A stretch of DNA of 43,641 nucleotides from a virus. Shown here one piece after another: positions 12,308 through 21,065 of this stretch. Every line of letters begins with the position of its first letter. Within the stretch, counting starts at the first letter, position 1. The notes beneath the pieces were generated by a model that did no database searches, was not told where the DNA came from, and worked only from the letters and a program-made list of their open reading frames with translations. The DNA lies in IMG/VR virus record IMGVR_UViG_3300029985_000071, positions 1-43,641 of that record, one strand, 5' to 3'. The translations under genes and the position numbers were made by a program.

Positions 12308-13065
12308 TAGAGCACCTTCAGCGCAGCCAGCAGGCCGTTCAAGTCAAGTCCGCTGGGAGACTTCCCTTGTGCGTTGACCCACTCGGGACTGACAACCACA
12401 TACCCCTCGTCTGCGCGGCGAAGGAAGAATGCCCACGAGAACGGAATCGACAATCCCCACGAGATGATGTGTCCACCCGCCGCCCCCTGGCCGACGCCAG
12501 TAATGCAGTGACCGCCGATAACTGGCGAGTTGGGAACATCTGTCCAGTTGCTTGTATCATCCTCAGCGCTCTGCGGACACTGGATACCGAGGTACGTACC
12601 ACCGAAGAGGAAATTGGCATAGCGCACTTGCGCGATAGAGCTTAGGTCCAGAGAGGCCCAGCCTAAAATCTTGTGAACTACTGGCTGTCCCTGCGCGTTC
12701 GTGACAGTGATGCCCGTCGATTTCCAGTAGCGCAGCAGGTCCAGCAAGCAAGTCCCCTGATCGCTGTCGGGGTCGTTCTGCTTGAATCCCGTCACTTCGC
12801 TGTACAGATCGAGCGTCTGCGCTAGTGTGCCGTGTAGTGGCCTACCGGCATTGGCCGTCTGGGCCTGAATTAGGTGCATTGCACCGGCCTCGGCGCAATC
12901 TCCGTACTGATCGTTCCCAAGCATTTCCATCGGCCCCAAGTCGGGCGCGTATTCCCAACCCTGCGCTTTGACTGACGGCCACGTGGTCGCCTTGTCGAGA
13001 TAGTCGCCGAATGCTGGCGTACTGACGATATGCTTTGGTTCGAGCTTACCAAGTTTAAATTCCAT
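12307..13065 (-). CDS. Papain-like cysteine peptidase-fold protein in the lysis cassette
   Basis: 252 residues with Cys57 in N-D-Q-Y-G-D-C-A-E-A-G at the head of a helix, His186 in V-I-G-G-H-C-I-T-G-V-G and I-S-W-G (201-204). The order Cys, His, then S-W-G is that of C1 papain-like peptidases. A clear ribosome site (AAAGGAG) precedes the ATG, and the stop is coupled to the endolysin start. Position suggests a cell-wall peptide-cleaving role at lysis or entry. I recall related unnamed proteins in environmental phages and bacteria, so the activity remains unproven. Confidence 0.65.
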   Translation of the reverse strand: MEFKLGKLEPKHIVSTPAFGDYLDKATTWPSVKAQGWEYAPDLGPMEMLGNDQYGDCAEAGAMHLIQAQTANAGRPLHGTLAQTLDLYSEVTGFKQNDPDSDQGTCLLDLLRYWKSTGITVTNAQGQPVVHKILGWASLDLSSIAQVRYANFLFGGTYLGIQCPQSAEDDTSNWTDVPNSPVIGGHCITGVGQGAAGGHIISWGLSIPFSWAFFLRRADEGYVVVSPEWVNAQGKSPSGLDLNGLLAALKVL

Positions 13066-13077
13066 AGTTCTCCTTTT

Positions 13078-13353
13078 TCAATGTTTCCACACCCACGTCG
13101 CTCCTAGAAGCGCCGCGACGATGGCCCACGTTACTTCAAGTACAGTCCAGACCTTGCTGACTGCCATCTCAGTTTCGCGTATCCTGCGATGCAACTCTGG
13201 TAGTGGCGATGTATTGGCGACGATCTGCGCAAGAGTCTTTCCCTGGGATACCTGCTCTATGCGAAAGTCGTCTATGGACTTTTCCATCCTGTCCATTCTG
13301 CCCGCCGCTGTCGCTCGTGCTTCGATTGCCCACTGCTCCGCTGATTCTGTCAT
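13078..13353 (-). CDS. Small coiled-coil protein with C-terminal membrane helix (XhlA-like build)
   Basis: 91 residues. Residues 15-60 are charged and helical with heptad-like spacing, and the end is one hydrophobic helix (V-W-T-V-L-E-V-T-W-A-I-V-A-A-L-L-G-A-T-W-V-W) followed by K-H. This is the topology of XhlA-like haemolysin/holin accessory proteins. GAAGGG precedes the ATG. It lies directly before the peptidase and endolysin genes, after a second gene of the same build. Confidence 0.6.
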   Translation of the reverse strand: MTESAEQWAIEARATAAGRMDRMEKSIDDFRIEQVSQGKTLAQIVANTSPLPELHRRIRETEMAVSKVWTVLEVTWAIVAALLGATWVWKH

Positions 13354-13377
13354 CTACAGCCCTTCGTGCTCATAATT

Positions 13378-13629
13378 TTACCGCGCCTTCAACAACCATG
13401 TCAGCAACGCCACCAAAATCAACGCAACCAAACCCGCAACATACTTTACCATGGCCCCTATCGGGTTTGCCGATGCAGCCGACAGCGCAATCTCGTTTTT
13501 CACAGCCAACGCTATTGCCGTGGCAGATGCTTCGGAATCGCGGACATGGCGGTCTTCGTGACAGGCAACCCACTGCTCTAGGGAGGCTACCCGCTCGTTG
13601 GTGTCCGCGATGTCCTTGTCGATTACCAT
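13378..13629 (-). CDS. Second small protein with one C-terminal membrane helix
   Basis: I place the start at the ATG at 13629, which lies 29 bases beyond the fibre gene stop and after AAAGAG. Alternatives in frame are ATG 13707 and TTG 13728, both inside the fibre gene. The protein (83 aa from 13629) has an acidic helical N-terminal half with heptad-like spacing (I-A-D-T-N-E-R-V-A-S-L-E-Q-W-V) and a C-terminal membrane helix (V-K-Y-V-A-G-L-V-A-L-I-L-V-A-L-L-T-W-L-L) ending in K-A-R. Like its neighbour it may be a holin, antiholin or inner-membrane spanin component. Confidence 0.5.
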   Translation of the reverse strand: MVIDKDIADTNERVASLEQWVACHEDRHVRDSEASATAIALAVKNEIALSAASANPIGAMVKYVAGLVALILVALLTWLLKAR

Positions 13630-13658
13630 GACGCTCTTTGCATCTGTGATCCGCTTGC

Positions 13659-16616
13659 CTAGTTCGTACGATACTCTGCGCTTGCGCTTAGATTTGCCGT
13701 CGTGCATGCTCCTGTCGGGATACTCCAAACAAGATAATGACCTGCTGTCAGAGTTGCATTGCTTATCGTGCCCACATTGAAGGTTGCGCCAGTGATTGTT
13801 ACGCTCCCAAGCAAGGTTGGGCTACTACACGATCCCGCAGTAGTCCCACAGTCATAAAGTGTTACGACAGGACTTACTGTGCAGGTGAATGAAGCTGCGG
13901 ACCCTACGATGTTCTCTATCGTCCCACTCTGCACTATCCCTACCGGGGAATAGTTTGCGTTGGCAAGAGGGGATAACATGCCGGTTGACATTGTTATAAA
14001 TGCCCGTGGGTTTTTTGTGAATGTACTATCTCCGCTGAGGGTAATCGATTTCGTCGTCATTGCTGGGCTTATAATTGAGCCCGAATCTGTTTCTACGATG
14101 ATATTATTCATCGCTCCCGCCGTACACGTGGAATCAATGAACGAGGAAATTTGCTCGATATAATTTCCTCCAATACCTGTGCAGTGAACGCCAGCATCAT
14201 AAAGAATATTATTGGCAACATGCTGCGGCATATATACCCAGCCTGCCGCCCCGTTCATCGTTATACCGTTCCCGCTTGTGGCCGATACACGATTTCCAGT
14301 AACGATTTCTCCCATTCCGTTGAGTTGAATGCCGTTGGTGCTGGTTTGGATATTATTATTGTGAATATACGTTCCTGTCGCAGTGTTGATGATGGGATTA
14401 GCAAGACCCCAGAGCCAGTTTTCAGAAACTTCTGCCTGGTTGTCAGGAGAAGAGCCTGGACTATAGACAGCAATTCCAGTTCCAGTGTAGGCTGTATTTG
14501 GACTGATCCAGTTATCTTTTACCGTAGCCGAATTGCTGGTAATTGAGAACCAAGGCGTACTTGCAGATGGTGATCCGTCTCCTGCCCAGTTAGCTTCTAC
14601 GTCGATAGATTCACCCGCAGTAATGGATAGGCACGGAGACCCTTCGCATGTATTGTTCTTGAACGTCACTGCTTCTGGGTTAGCAATCTGGAATATGTAG
14701 TTTTGACCGACAACCGACGAGTTCGCCTCTACACGTTCAATATCGACGACATTGGTCTGTGACCCGACTAGATTGACTGGATGAGCGAAGTAGTTAATGA
14801 TAGAATCTGTGATATACAAAAACCCACCAAAACCCATCCAAATTCCGGTGGATGTTGTGTCGTTTGGCCCTGTGAAATACACATGCGAAATCCACAAACC
14901 TTGTGCCCACTGTGAGCTATTTGATAAATTGATCGCACAAGATGAGTTAGTCGTAGGAACGCTTATACTTCCGTTCGTTATCATTACCTGCGAAGAACGT
15001 TGAGTTATGAATTGGGTGAATTGCAGATAACCGTTCACGCCAGAGCTACACGCGCCTCCTCCCGTACCTGTCAATTGAAGGGTCGAACCATTCAGGTCTA
15101 GGTAGAAACTATTTCCATCCGTAACGGTCAAACTTGACACTTGGCATATAGAGTTTGGCGGAAGAATAATCCATCCGCCATGAGCAGCACTAATAGCCGC
15201 ATTTAATGCGTTTGTATCGATAGCGACGGAACCAGTGCAGGCCGATATATTAAAAGCCAGAAGTTGGGCAACAGGGGATTTGAAGTATGTAGTGGGGGCT
15301 GCGATGGTGCCTGAGAACGATGCGCTGGTGCCGTTGAGTGCGCCGGTCAGTGTGCCACCCGTCAGGGGCAGGTAACTACCGGATAGGGACGGAATATCAG
15401 CCGCTACCAAAGCGCCCCACACCGGAGCCGCGCTATTTGTTCCATCCCCAGTTTGCGAGAGGAACTTTTTGGTGGTTGTCGTGTTGCCCGCCAGACGTGT
15501 GGCTGCTCCGCTTGCACCGCCATAGATCGTGTCGCCGAGGGTGGTCATGGGGTTGGTAAACAGAGAAGCCATTCCACCGTCAGTCGTCCATGCGGTTGTG
15601 CTCGATCCCCCAGACGGATAGAGATTAAGGCCTGACATGGTGTAAATAGGAGCATAAACATAAGCGGGAGCCGTGACCAAAAAACCGCTATTAACTACTA
15701 AGCCACCTGTTATTAGCGCTCCCCCATCAACTTGGAATCCGCAATTTAGAGTTGATCCCATATCGGGGGGCGCGGTTCCACATGTGCCGGTGTTGCCAGT
15801 AACCACGACAGGGACCGCACCATTTAGTGTCGAATTATTAAACTGCACTTGGCCATAGCTCTGGTCGAACGCCACAGTGTTCCTGTTGTTGGAATCTCCC
15901 GTTCCTCCAAATCTCAAACCGCCAGGTCCGATGTCGTAGGTAGCGTCCGTGGCCGTCTGGTTGTACCAAGTTCCAAAACCTGGGACCTGTAGATGAATAT
16001 CAGTTGGGGTTACGCTGATCGTTGGCAAAATGCTGACTTTGCCACCGCTGCCGCCTGTGGTTGCTCCTGAGCAGCTTGTATCCGACTCTGGGAACACAAT
16101 CTGCGTACTGGTAGCTGACGTAAGATACACGTGTCCGGAGTTGGACAAGCAAGAATCAGCAAACCCGTCGCCAATGATCATCTCTTGGTTGGCTACAGCC
16201 GAATTGGCGACGATGACCGTGCAATTTGTCCCATCGCAGCTTGCAGAGGTGGCTGTGGTCGTGAAGTTCGGCGTCGAATAAATGTCTGTTTCTCCGGTTA
16301 CAGACAGGCCGCTCGTGATCGTGGAGTTTCCCAACGTATTTGTGCCGGTGAACACCGGGACATAGCCGGGCGTGCCTGAAATGCCAGTCCCCTCTTGCTC
16401 CCATCCGTTTGGTCCGCAGTTATACCGTGTGTTTGGCGTAACGGCAGTATTCTGGTAAGGCATTCCATAGTAAATGGAAGAGCAGGCGATAGTAGGAGCG
16501 CCACTGCCTACAATTAAAGGCCAGTTAATTTGCGCGACTGGGTTTATTTTTTGCTGTGCGACACCCGCACTTACTAGCGAAAACAGAATTATGAAACTAA
16601 CGAAAGTAGAGCGCAT
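13659..16616 (-). CDS. Large fibre-like protein with signal peptide and right-handed beta-helix (possible depolymerase)
   Basis: I place the start at ATG 16616 (MRST...), nine bases after GGGGGAT; ATG 16622 is also possible. The first 21 residues are a textbook Sec signal (MRSTFVSFIILFSLVSAGVA then Q-Q). The N-terminal half is Gly/Thr/Ser-rich fibre-like sequence. About halfway comes A-L-N-A-A-I-S-A-A-H-G-G-W-I-I-L-P-P-N-S, the entry motif of the pectate-lyase-like beta-helix of phage tailspikes, followed by about 300 residues of short beta-helix turns. A compact beta domain ends the protein. Tailspikes of this type bind or cut surface polysaccharide. A signal peptide is unusual for a virion protein. 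It overlaps the preceding gene slightly and is followed by the lysis cassette. Confidence 0.75.
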   Translation of the reverse strand: MRSTFVSFIILFSLVSAGVAQQKINPVAQINWPLIVGSGAPTIACSSIYYGMPYQNTAVTPNTRYNCGPNGWEQEGTGISGTPGYVPVFTGTNTLGNSTITSGLSVTGETDIYSTPNFTTTATSASCDGTNCTVIVANSAVANQEMIIGDGFADSCLSNSGHVYLTSATSTQIVFPESDTSCSGATTGGSGGKVSILPTISVTPTDIHLQVPGFGTWYNQTATDATYDIGPGGLRFGGTGDSNNRNTVAFDQSYGQVQFNNSTLNGAVPVVVTGNTGTCGTAPPDMGSTLNCGFQVDGGALITGGLVVNSGFLVTAPAYVYAPIYTMSGLNLYPSGGSSTTAWTTDGGMASLFTNPMTTLGDTIYGGASGAATRLAGNTTTTKKFLSQTGDGTNSAAPVWGALVAADIPSLSGSYLPLTGGTLTGALNGTSASFSGTIAAPTTYFKSPVAQLLAFNISACTGSVAIDTNALNAAISAAHGGWIILPPNSICQVSSLTVTDGNSFYLDLNGSTLQLTGTGGGACSSGVNGYLQFTQFITQRSSQVMITNGSISVPTTNSSCAINLSNSSQWAQGLWISHVYFTGPNDTTSTGIWMGFGGFLYITDSIINYFAHPVNLVGSQTNVVDIERVEANSSVVGQNYIFQIANPEAVTFKNNTCEGSPCLSITAGESIDVEANWAGDGSPSASTPWFSITSNSATVKDNWISPNTAYTGTGIAVYSPGSSPDNQAEVSENWLWGLANPIINTATGTYIHNNNIQTSTNGIQLNGMGEIVTGNRVSATSGNGITMNGAAGWVYMPQHVANNILYDAGVHCTGIGGNYIEQISSFIDSTCTAGAMNNIIVETDSGSIISPAMTTKSITLSGDSTFTKNPRAFITMSTGMLSPLANANYSPVGIVQSGTIENIVGSAASFTCTVSPVVTLYDCGTTAGSCSSPTLLGSVTITGATFNVGTISNATLTAGHYLVWSIPTGACTTANLSASAEYRTN

Positions 16617-16983
16617 AAACATTATCCCCCAGGCTAGTGGCAAAGTTGAGAGTTACAACAGCGCCTAAAATGGTGTAGTCAATTCCTCTACGTTGCACAT
16701 CGCCGTTCCAGCAAAAAGCAAGGAGTAACGTAGGAACGTAACTAAGCGTGTAGACGTTACCGGGAAAACTACCGGACGGTTCCTCATTGACAAACGAGTT
16801 TGCTAGAACTGTTCCAATATCCGCTATAGTGAAACTTTCTACGGATAAAGCTGGGACTGTGATAAGACCGCCAAAAATAAGGTCTAATAAATTCCAGTTG
16901 TAGTTAGTAGGAACTTGCCAATTAGGTTGGTTGAATGCTGCTATTTGCAGCCCAATGTTCGGAGTGGTTGTCTCACTAGCCAT
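16597..16983 (-). CDS. Small tail fibre-region protein
   Basis: ATG 16983 follows GGGGTATTAAG; an in-frame GTG at 17058 is also possible but lacks a good site. The 128-residue product begins MASETTTPNIGLQIAAFNQP and ends with a beta-rich segment (L-L-A-F-C-W-N-G-D-V-Q-R-R-G-I-D-Y-T-I-L-G-A-V-V-T-L-N). This F-x-N-G, Y-T-x-x-G-x-x-I/V-T-L pattern is common at the ends of phage fibres and receptor-binding proteins. It lies between a fibre/baseplate protein and the large beta-helix protein, so it is likely a tip or adaptor component. Confidence 0.6.
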   Translation of the reverse strand: MASETTTPNIGLQIAAFNQPNWQVPTNYNWNLLDLIFGGLITVPALSVESFTIADIGTVLANSFVNEEPSGSFPGNVYTLSYVPTLLLAFCWNGDVQRRGIDYTILGAVVTLNFATSLGDNVYALYFR

Positions 16984-17098
16984 CTTAATACCCCATTGCA
17001 ATCCAGTCAAAATATGCTGCCGTAAATCTGGGTGAACTTCAGTTGCTATGTTATACACAGCGCCAGATCTGCAGTCATCAACGCCCTAACGAATCTGA

Positions 17099-17947
17099 TT
17101 ATAATACTGCAAACAGTAGGTAGCATCCCGTGAGCGTAATGTCAAAACTCGTGGGATTGTGCAGCACGTAATGCACAAGTGAATCATCAGCATTATATCC
17201 ATATGACAAGGTTAATCCTTCCCAGGGAATACCTGAGGATGTAGATACCCAGTTACACGTCAGGGGCGTGTTGATAGACGCTAATGAAAGTGACACACTC
17301 TGATCAGATGAAGACGCGCCTGCTGGTATCGTCCCTGACACAACGTGAGACAATGTTTGAAGGGGGCCACCACCTGCAGGAGGAAACAGCGGCGCTACTG
17401 GCCGTAGCGTTAGTGCAGCATCCGCTAGAAAAATCTGCGCGCTAAGACTTCCTGCCGTAGAAGTCGGCTGAGACGCGGTAGGCCCAAATCCGCTTCCAAA
17501 TGTTATGCCCCATCCTCCGGAGCCATTCTGAATATATAACATGGTATATAATCTGCCCGCGACTACGCCGTCTAATGCTAGCGCAGTAGGGCCTTGTAGA
17601 GGAATTGCGAAGGCACTGAAAGCCGCAGCGTTGAGCGTCATAACACTGCTCCACGCTAAGTTCTGAAGGCCACCTTGCTGATCAGCCGTAGTTAGGATGT
17701 TAGCTAGTTGAGCTACTAGCGCGGAGTAGCTAGCATCTGACACGCTAAAGCCCTTGTTAGCCAGCATCTGACCTAGAGCCGCTGTCATCGTAGTAACTTG
17801 ATACAGAGTCTTATTTGCAGACATGGAAGGAAAGATAGCGCCTACGCCTGCGCCATCTGTCCTAGTGGAGTCAGATACGTATTCCGCGTCAGTTTCTTGA
17901 TTAGCCTGCATAGGATTAAACTGAAGAAAATTCGTAGTGCCTGGCAT
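17099..17947 (-). CDS. Tail fibre or baseplate-attached fibre protein
   Basis: 282 residues, beginning with a conserved-looking motif L-Q-F-N-P-x-x-A-N-Q-E-T-D-A-E-Y that I associate with phage fibre proteins attached to the baseplate. It continues with D-S-T-R-T-D-G-A, a helical region, and a Gly/Ser/Thr beta-rich C-terminal half. AAAGGATTCTAA precedes the ATG. It follows the DUF2612 baseplate gene directly, the usual place for the first fibre gene. No enzymatic motif. Confidence 0.65.
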   Translation of the reverse strand: MPGTTNFLQFNPMQANQETDAEYVSDSTRTDGAGVGAIFPSMSANKTLYQVTTMTAALGQMLANKGFSVSDASYSALVAQLANILTTADQQGGLQNLAWSSVMTLNAAAFSAFAIPLQGPTALALDGVVAGRLYTMLYIQNGSGGWGITFGSGFGPTASQPTSTAGSLSAQIFLADAALTLRPVAPLFPPAGGGPLQTLSHVVSGTIPAGASSSDQSVSLSLASINTPLTCNWVSTSSGIPWEGLTLSYGYNADDSLVHYVLHNPTSFDITLTGCYLLFAVL

Positions 17948-17959
17948 TTAGAATCCTTT

Positions 17960-18631
17960 CTACTGCCATTTACCGATGTCGAACCCAGCGATGAATGCGT
18001 CGTTTAGATCAAACCCAAAGGCCGGAAGTGCGCCTAAAGCAAAGTTGTACTCCACGCCTTCTGGACGCGGCACGATTAAACCGTTCTGCACTACTCCAGT
18101 AGTAGCACCATTTACGGCAAAGCCGCATATCATATCAATCAAAATACTAGACGGCACGCCCTTAATACGCAGTGTCGCCGTCATATTTTGATTATCAGCT
18201 ATGATGATGCGCGCCCTCGGAAATAGGCTGATCCATATAGCATACAGACTTCCTATGGTTCCATCCCATTGGTTCTGCGCTATCTTAGCTTTGATATAAG
18301 TTCTGTAAGTCGTGTCGTCCAATACAGGACTTACATCAAAGCTAGGCTGAAACGGCAGCATTCTCACAGCGCCTACGCAAGTACCCAACACGTCTAGTTG
18401 GTTTCCCTCTGCGCTGTCAAGATCTAGTGCGGTGTCCAGCTTAACTAGGCACTGCGATACATCATCAAATTTCTTCAAAAGAACGTACATTAACTTACTG
18501 AACTTAGGGGAGTTGATGTACTGAGAAGTCACTAAATTTTGGTAGTAGCCTAATGGCAAAGTTTCTATGGGGGAGTTGCCATAGCCGCCGCGCCCATACC
18601 CCTGAGTGCCGTAGAATGGATTGTTCGGCAT
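17960..18631 (-). CDS. DUF2612-family baseplate protein (gpI-like position)
   Basis: Residues 60-140 carry L-D-T-A-L-D-L-D-S-A-E-G-N-Q-L-D-V-L-G, then L-D-D-T-T-Y-R-T-Y-I-K-A-K-I-A-Q-N-Q-W-D-G-T and S-L-Y-A-I-W. This is the DUF2612 pattern of contractile-tail baseplates. Members occupy the place of P2 gpI/Mu gp48 between the J-like wedge protein and the fibres. Three bases separate it from the gpJ-like stop. The C-terminal 30 residues are Phe/Gly/Asp-rich and may contact the fibre. Confidence 0.85.
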   Translation of the reverse strand: MPNNPFYGTQGYGRGGYGNSPIETLPLGYYQNLVTSQYINSPKFSKLMYVLLKKFDDVSQCLVKLDTALDLDSAEGNQLDVLGTCVGAVRMLPFQPSFDVSPVLDDTTYRTYIKAKIAQNQWDGTIGSLYAIWISLFPRARIIIADNQNMTATLRIKGVPSSILIDMICGFAVNGATTGVVQNGLIVPRPEGVEYNFALGALPAFGFDLNDAFIAGFDIGKWQ

Positions 18632-18634
18632 AAG

Positions 18635-19849
18635 CTACACCACCGTTACAATTACGTTAGCCGGCAGACCTGTTGCGGCGCTATAGAACGTAGGCATCGG
18701 AACATCGACGACTCCTGTAGGAGAACTCGATGTGCCAACGGTCAAAGCCTGAACGCCAAACGTAGGCGCGGGCAGATTAGCATTCACAGACATAGCCATG
18801 TAGCTGACGGCTGAAATTGAAACTGTTTCACCGATGGCTAATTCATTCAGATAATTAGTAATTGCCGTCTGAACTGCGGTCTGAACCGAAGAAGTAAGAG
18901 CCCCTGAGTATCCGTGCAGAGACACGCTAACATAGATAGGCACGTAAGACGGCCTGTAGAAACTTATCGTCTCCTGCATCCCCATCACGTTGGGATCGTC
19001 TACTAGCACTGAAGTCGTGCCGTTCGTGAGACACCCAATAGTCTTCCTGCTGTAAATAGCTGTAGCTACAGTTAAGTCTGAACCACCCTCCACTACGATG
19101 GAGATAGAATGCGCCGGATTGCCCCAACTATCAACTGACCCAGTAGGATTCTCAATAGATGTACCAGGCCCACCGGGTGTGGGGTAGCCTGGTGCTACGC
19201 GCGTCACGCCTGCGGTAGATAATACAACTGCCACTGTAGTGGCCATGGGCGTTAAGGCTGGCAGAGACACTGAGATAGCTTGGCGAGACCGAAGGGCTGA
19301 GTCAGATTCTACGGCGGCACCTACTGTAGCCGCCGCGCTATTTGTGACACTAGCCCAACCATTAACAGGCGTAGAAATAATGTTTATAGTTCCTGGTTCT
19401 GCAGAGATAGCACCGGGCGTAGTGCACGTGGCCACGACACTTCCCGGAATAGTCACTTCTCCCAGACTCCATAAATACCCGTTGGTGTCCTGCGCCACAG
19501 CGTTGACCAGAGGAACACCGGCTGTTCCTGCACAAGTTACAACTGCCGTAGAGTAAGTGTACACATCACGCGTTAGACCATTCAGTTTAGCTGCCCTGTC
19601 CAACCCTGTTCCTACAGCTGTGGTAGGAGACGACTGATTGTAAGCCAACTGCAGCCCAGAACAAACGTCGGCGTTCTTTAGAGAGATAACAGACAGTAGC
19701 TGATATATGGCTGAATCAGACTCTACGTACTGATTGCTTCCGTAGATGTTAAGGTATGCCTGCACATTGTCAGCCAAAATGCTGGCGTAAGTAGGAACGG
19801 TCAATCCTGCAGAACCCACTGAAGGGGCCGCGTAGGCTGGTGCAGTCAT
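18635..19849 (-). CDS. Baseplate J-like wedge protein
   Basis: 404 residues. The N-terminal A-S-I-L-A-D-N-V-Q-A-Y-L-N-I-Y-G, S-D-S-A-I-Y-Q-L-L and G-T-G-L-D-R-A-A-K-L-N-G are typical of the baseplate J family, and residues 110-230 have its central fold with E-S-D-S-A-L-R-S-R. Such proteins form the wedge ring that rearranges to trigger contraction. It follows the gp25-like gene and precedes the DUF2612 gene, the standard order. Confidence 0.9.
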   Translation of the reverse strand: MTAPAYAAPSVGSAGLTVPTYASILADNVQAYLNIYGSNQYVESDSAIYQLLSVISLKNADVCSGLQLAYNQSSPTTAVGTGLDRAAKLNGLTRDVYTYSTAVVTCAGTAGVPLVNAVAQDTNGYLWSLGEVTIPGSVVATCTTPGAISAEPGTINIISTPVNGWASVTNSAAATVGAAVESDSALRSRQAISVSLPALTPMATTVAVVLSTAGVTRVAPGYPTPGGPGTSIENPTGSVDSWGNPAHSISIVVEGGSDLTVATAIYSRKTIGCLTNGTTSVLVDDPNVMGMQETISFYRPSYVPIYVSVSLHGYSGALTSSVQTAVQTAITNYLNELAIGETVSISAVSYMAMSVNANLPAPTFGVQALTVGTSSSPTGVVDVPMPTFYSAATGLPANVIVTVV

Positions 19850-19854
19850 GTGTT

Positions 19855-20241
19855 CTAGCTCCCCAGACTCGCCGAGTTACCTGGCAAAGACGAATCTACC
19901 GTGACGGACCCAAAAGCCGTCTGTGCCGTAGCTGTGAATGTGAACTTTCCGTCTGAAAAGTCAGTGGACAGATTACTAATCCCAGTGACGTAGGGCGTGC
20001 CTAAGACGCAAGTTTGAATGGCCGCCTGTATTGCAGCTTGGCAACTCTTAGAAGCCAACTTGCCAAGCATAGACTGAAACACAGGAAGGCCAATAGTAAG
20101 GTCTTCCCACCACTCGCCTAAAAATAGCTTCAGGCGAGTAAGAATGGCTTGGCGTACAGCAGCTTGATCTGACAAAGCTGCGCCGGGGTCAAACACTGGA
20201 TCATTATCAGCGTCTAAAAGCAGGTACGTAATGTACGACAT
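19855..20241 (-). CDS. gp25/gpW-like baseplate wedge protein (Mu gp46-like)
   Basis: 128 residues from ATG 20241, which overlaps the spike gene stop (TGATG). The sequence D-A-A-V-R-Q-A-I-L-T-R-L-K-L-F-L-G-E-W-W-E-D-L-T-I-G-L-P matches the DUF2634/gp46 type, where a helix with L-F-L-G-E-W follows an N-terminal strand pair (Y-L-L-L-D-A-D-N-D-P). These proteins clamp the sheath start to the baseplate. Position between spike and J protein agrees. Confidence 0.85.
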   Translation of the reverse strand: MSYITYLLLDADNDPVFDPGAALSDQAAVRQAILTRLKLFLGEWWEDLTIGLPVFQSMLGKLASKSCQAAIQAAIQTCVLGTPYVTGISNLSTDFSDGKFTFTATAQTAFGSVTVDSSLPGNSASLGS

Positions 20242-21053
20242 CAAACCACCTTCCCACTGACTCCGCCGCCTGTAGTAACTCCTGAGTGGGTGTGGTCTAG
20301 AAACACTCGACTGTCTATAGTAGTCGCAGGCCCCAGTACCACCCTAGAACCTGCGACATTGACATTGCCGGAGGCCGTGACGTCTACATCTCCCGTCGTA
20401 GTGACGGTGGCTTCGGCAGCCGTCACTTCTACGTTCCCCGTAGCGTGGACTACGGCTTTAGGAGATGTGACTGTGACGCCGGTTTTAGCTATGTCAACGA
20501 TAGTAGTACCGTCATCACTGCGCAACTGCATAGAAGTAGTAGAGTAATTACTGAGGACATTAGGCTGGCTCCACATACCGGGGCAAAACCCACAGTCGTG
20601 TAGGTAGTGCCGCCTTACCTCTAACTGCTTTTGAGTGCCAGATGGAGAATCTGCGTTAGAGGCTTTAGGCGCGTTCGTCTGCCCATTCTTCCACCAAAGA
20701 TCAAAGCACGTATCACAAAAAATCAGAAGACCTTCGTCGCCTTTTTTAAGTGGTAGCGTTAACCCATAACCCCCGCCGCGCGGGAGTATGATGGGCACCT
20801 TAATGATGGGAGGTATGTCCATCCAAGCCGCCCCTGGCAGCTTGCTAGTAACCCGCACGCGCTCTTGAATAGCTATCTGAACGGTGACAGTCTGGGTAGC
20901 GACGTCTAAGTCCTCGGTCAGGAATGCAGGTGTGGCGCAACGCGTGTCGGTAAGGGCTTGGCGGACTATCTGCCGCCACTGAGCAGATTCTGAGCATAAC
21001 ACTTGGCTGGGGGTTAGAGATAAGTCAGGAACTGGGCCGGGAGAAGATGACAT
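20241..21053 (-). CDS. Baseplate spike protein (gpV/Mu gp45-like, Gp138-type N-terminus)
   Basis: 270 residues. The N-terminal domain (T-V-Q-I-A-I-Q-E-R-V-R-V, P-L-K-K-G-D-E-G-L-L-I-F-C-D) is an OB-like domain of the Gp138 type. The C-terminal part is a regular beta-stalk (V-T-V-T-S-P-K-A-V-V-H-A-T-G-N-V-E-V-T-A, D-V-D-V-T-A-S-G-N-V-N-V). It ends with D-H-T-H-S-G, the H-x-H pattern that holds a metal ion at the spike tip. This is the membrane-piercing needle of a contractile tail. Confidence 0.9.
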   Translation of the reverse strand: MSSSPGPVPDLSLTPSQVLCSESAQWRQIVRQALTDTRCATPAFLTEDLDVATQTVTVQIAIQERVRVTSKLPGAAWMDIPPIIKVPIILPRGGGYGLTLPLKKGDEGLLIFCDTCFDLWWKNGQTNAPKASNADSPSGTQKQLEVRRHYLHDCGFCPGMWSQPNVLSNYSTTSMQLRSDDGTTIVDIAKTGVTVTSPKAVVHATGNVEVTAAEATVTTTGDVDVTASGNVNVAGSRVVLGPATTIDSRVFLDHTHSGVTTGGGVSGKVV

Positions 21054-21065
21054 TTGGCGGTGCTC

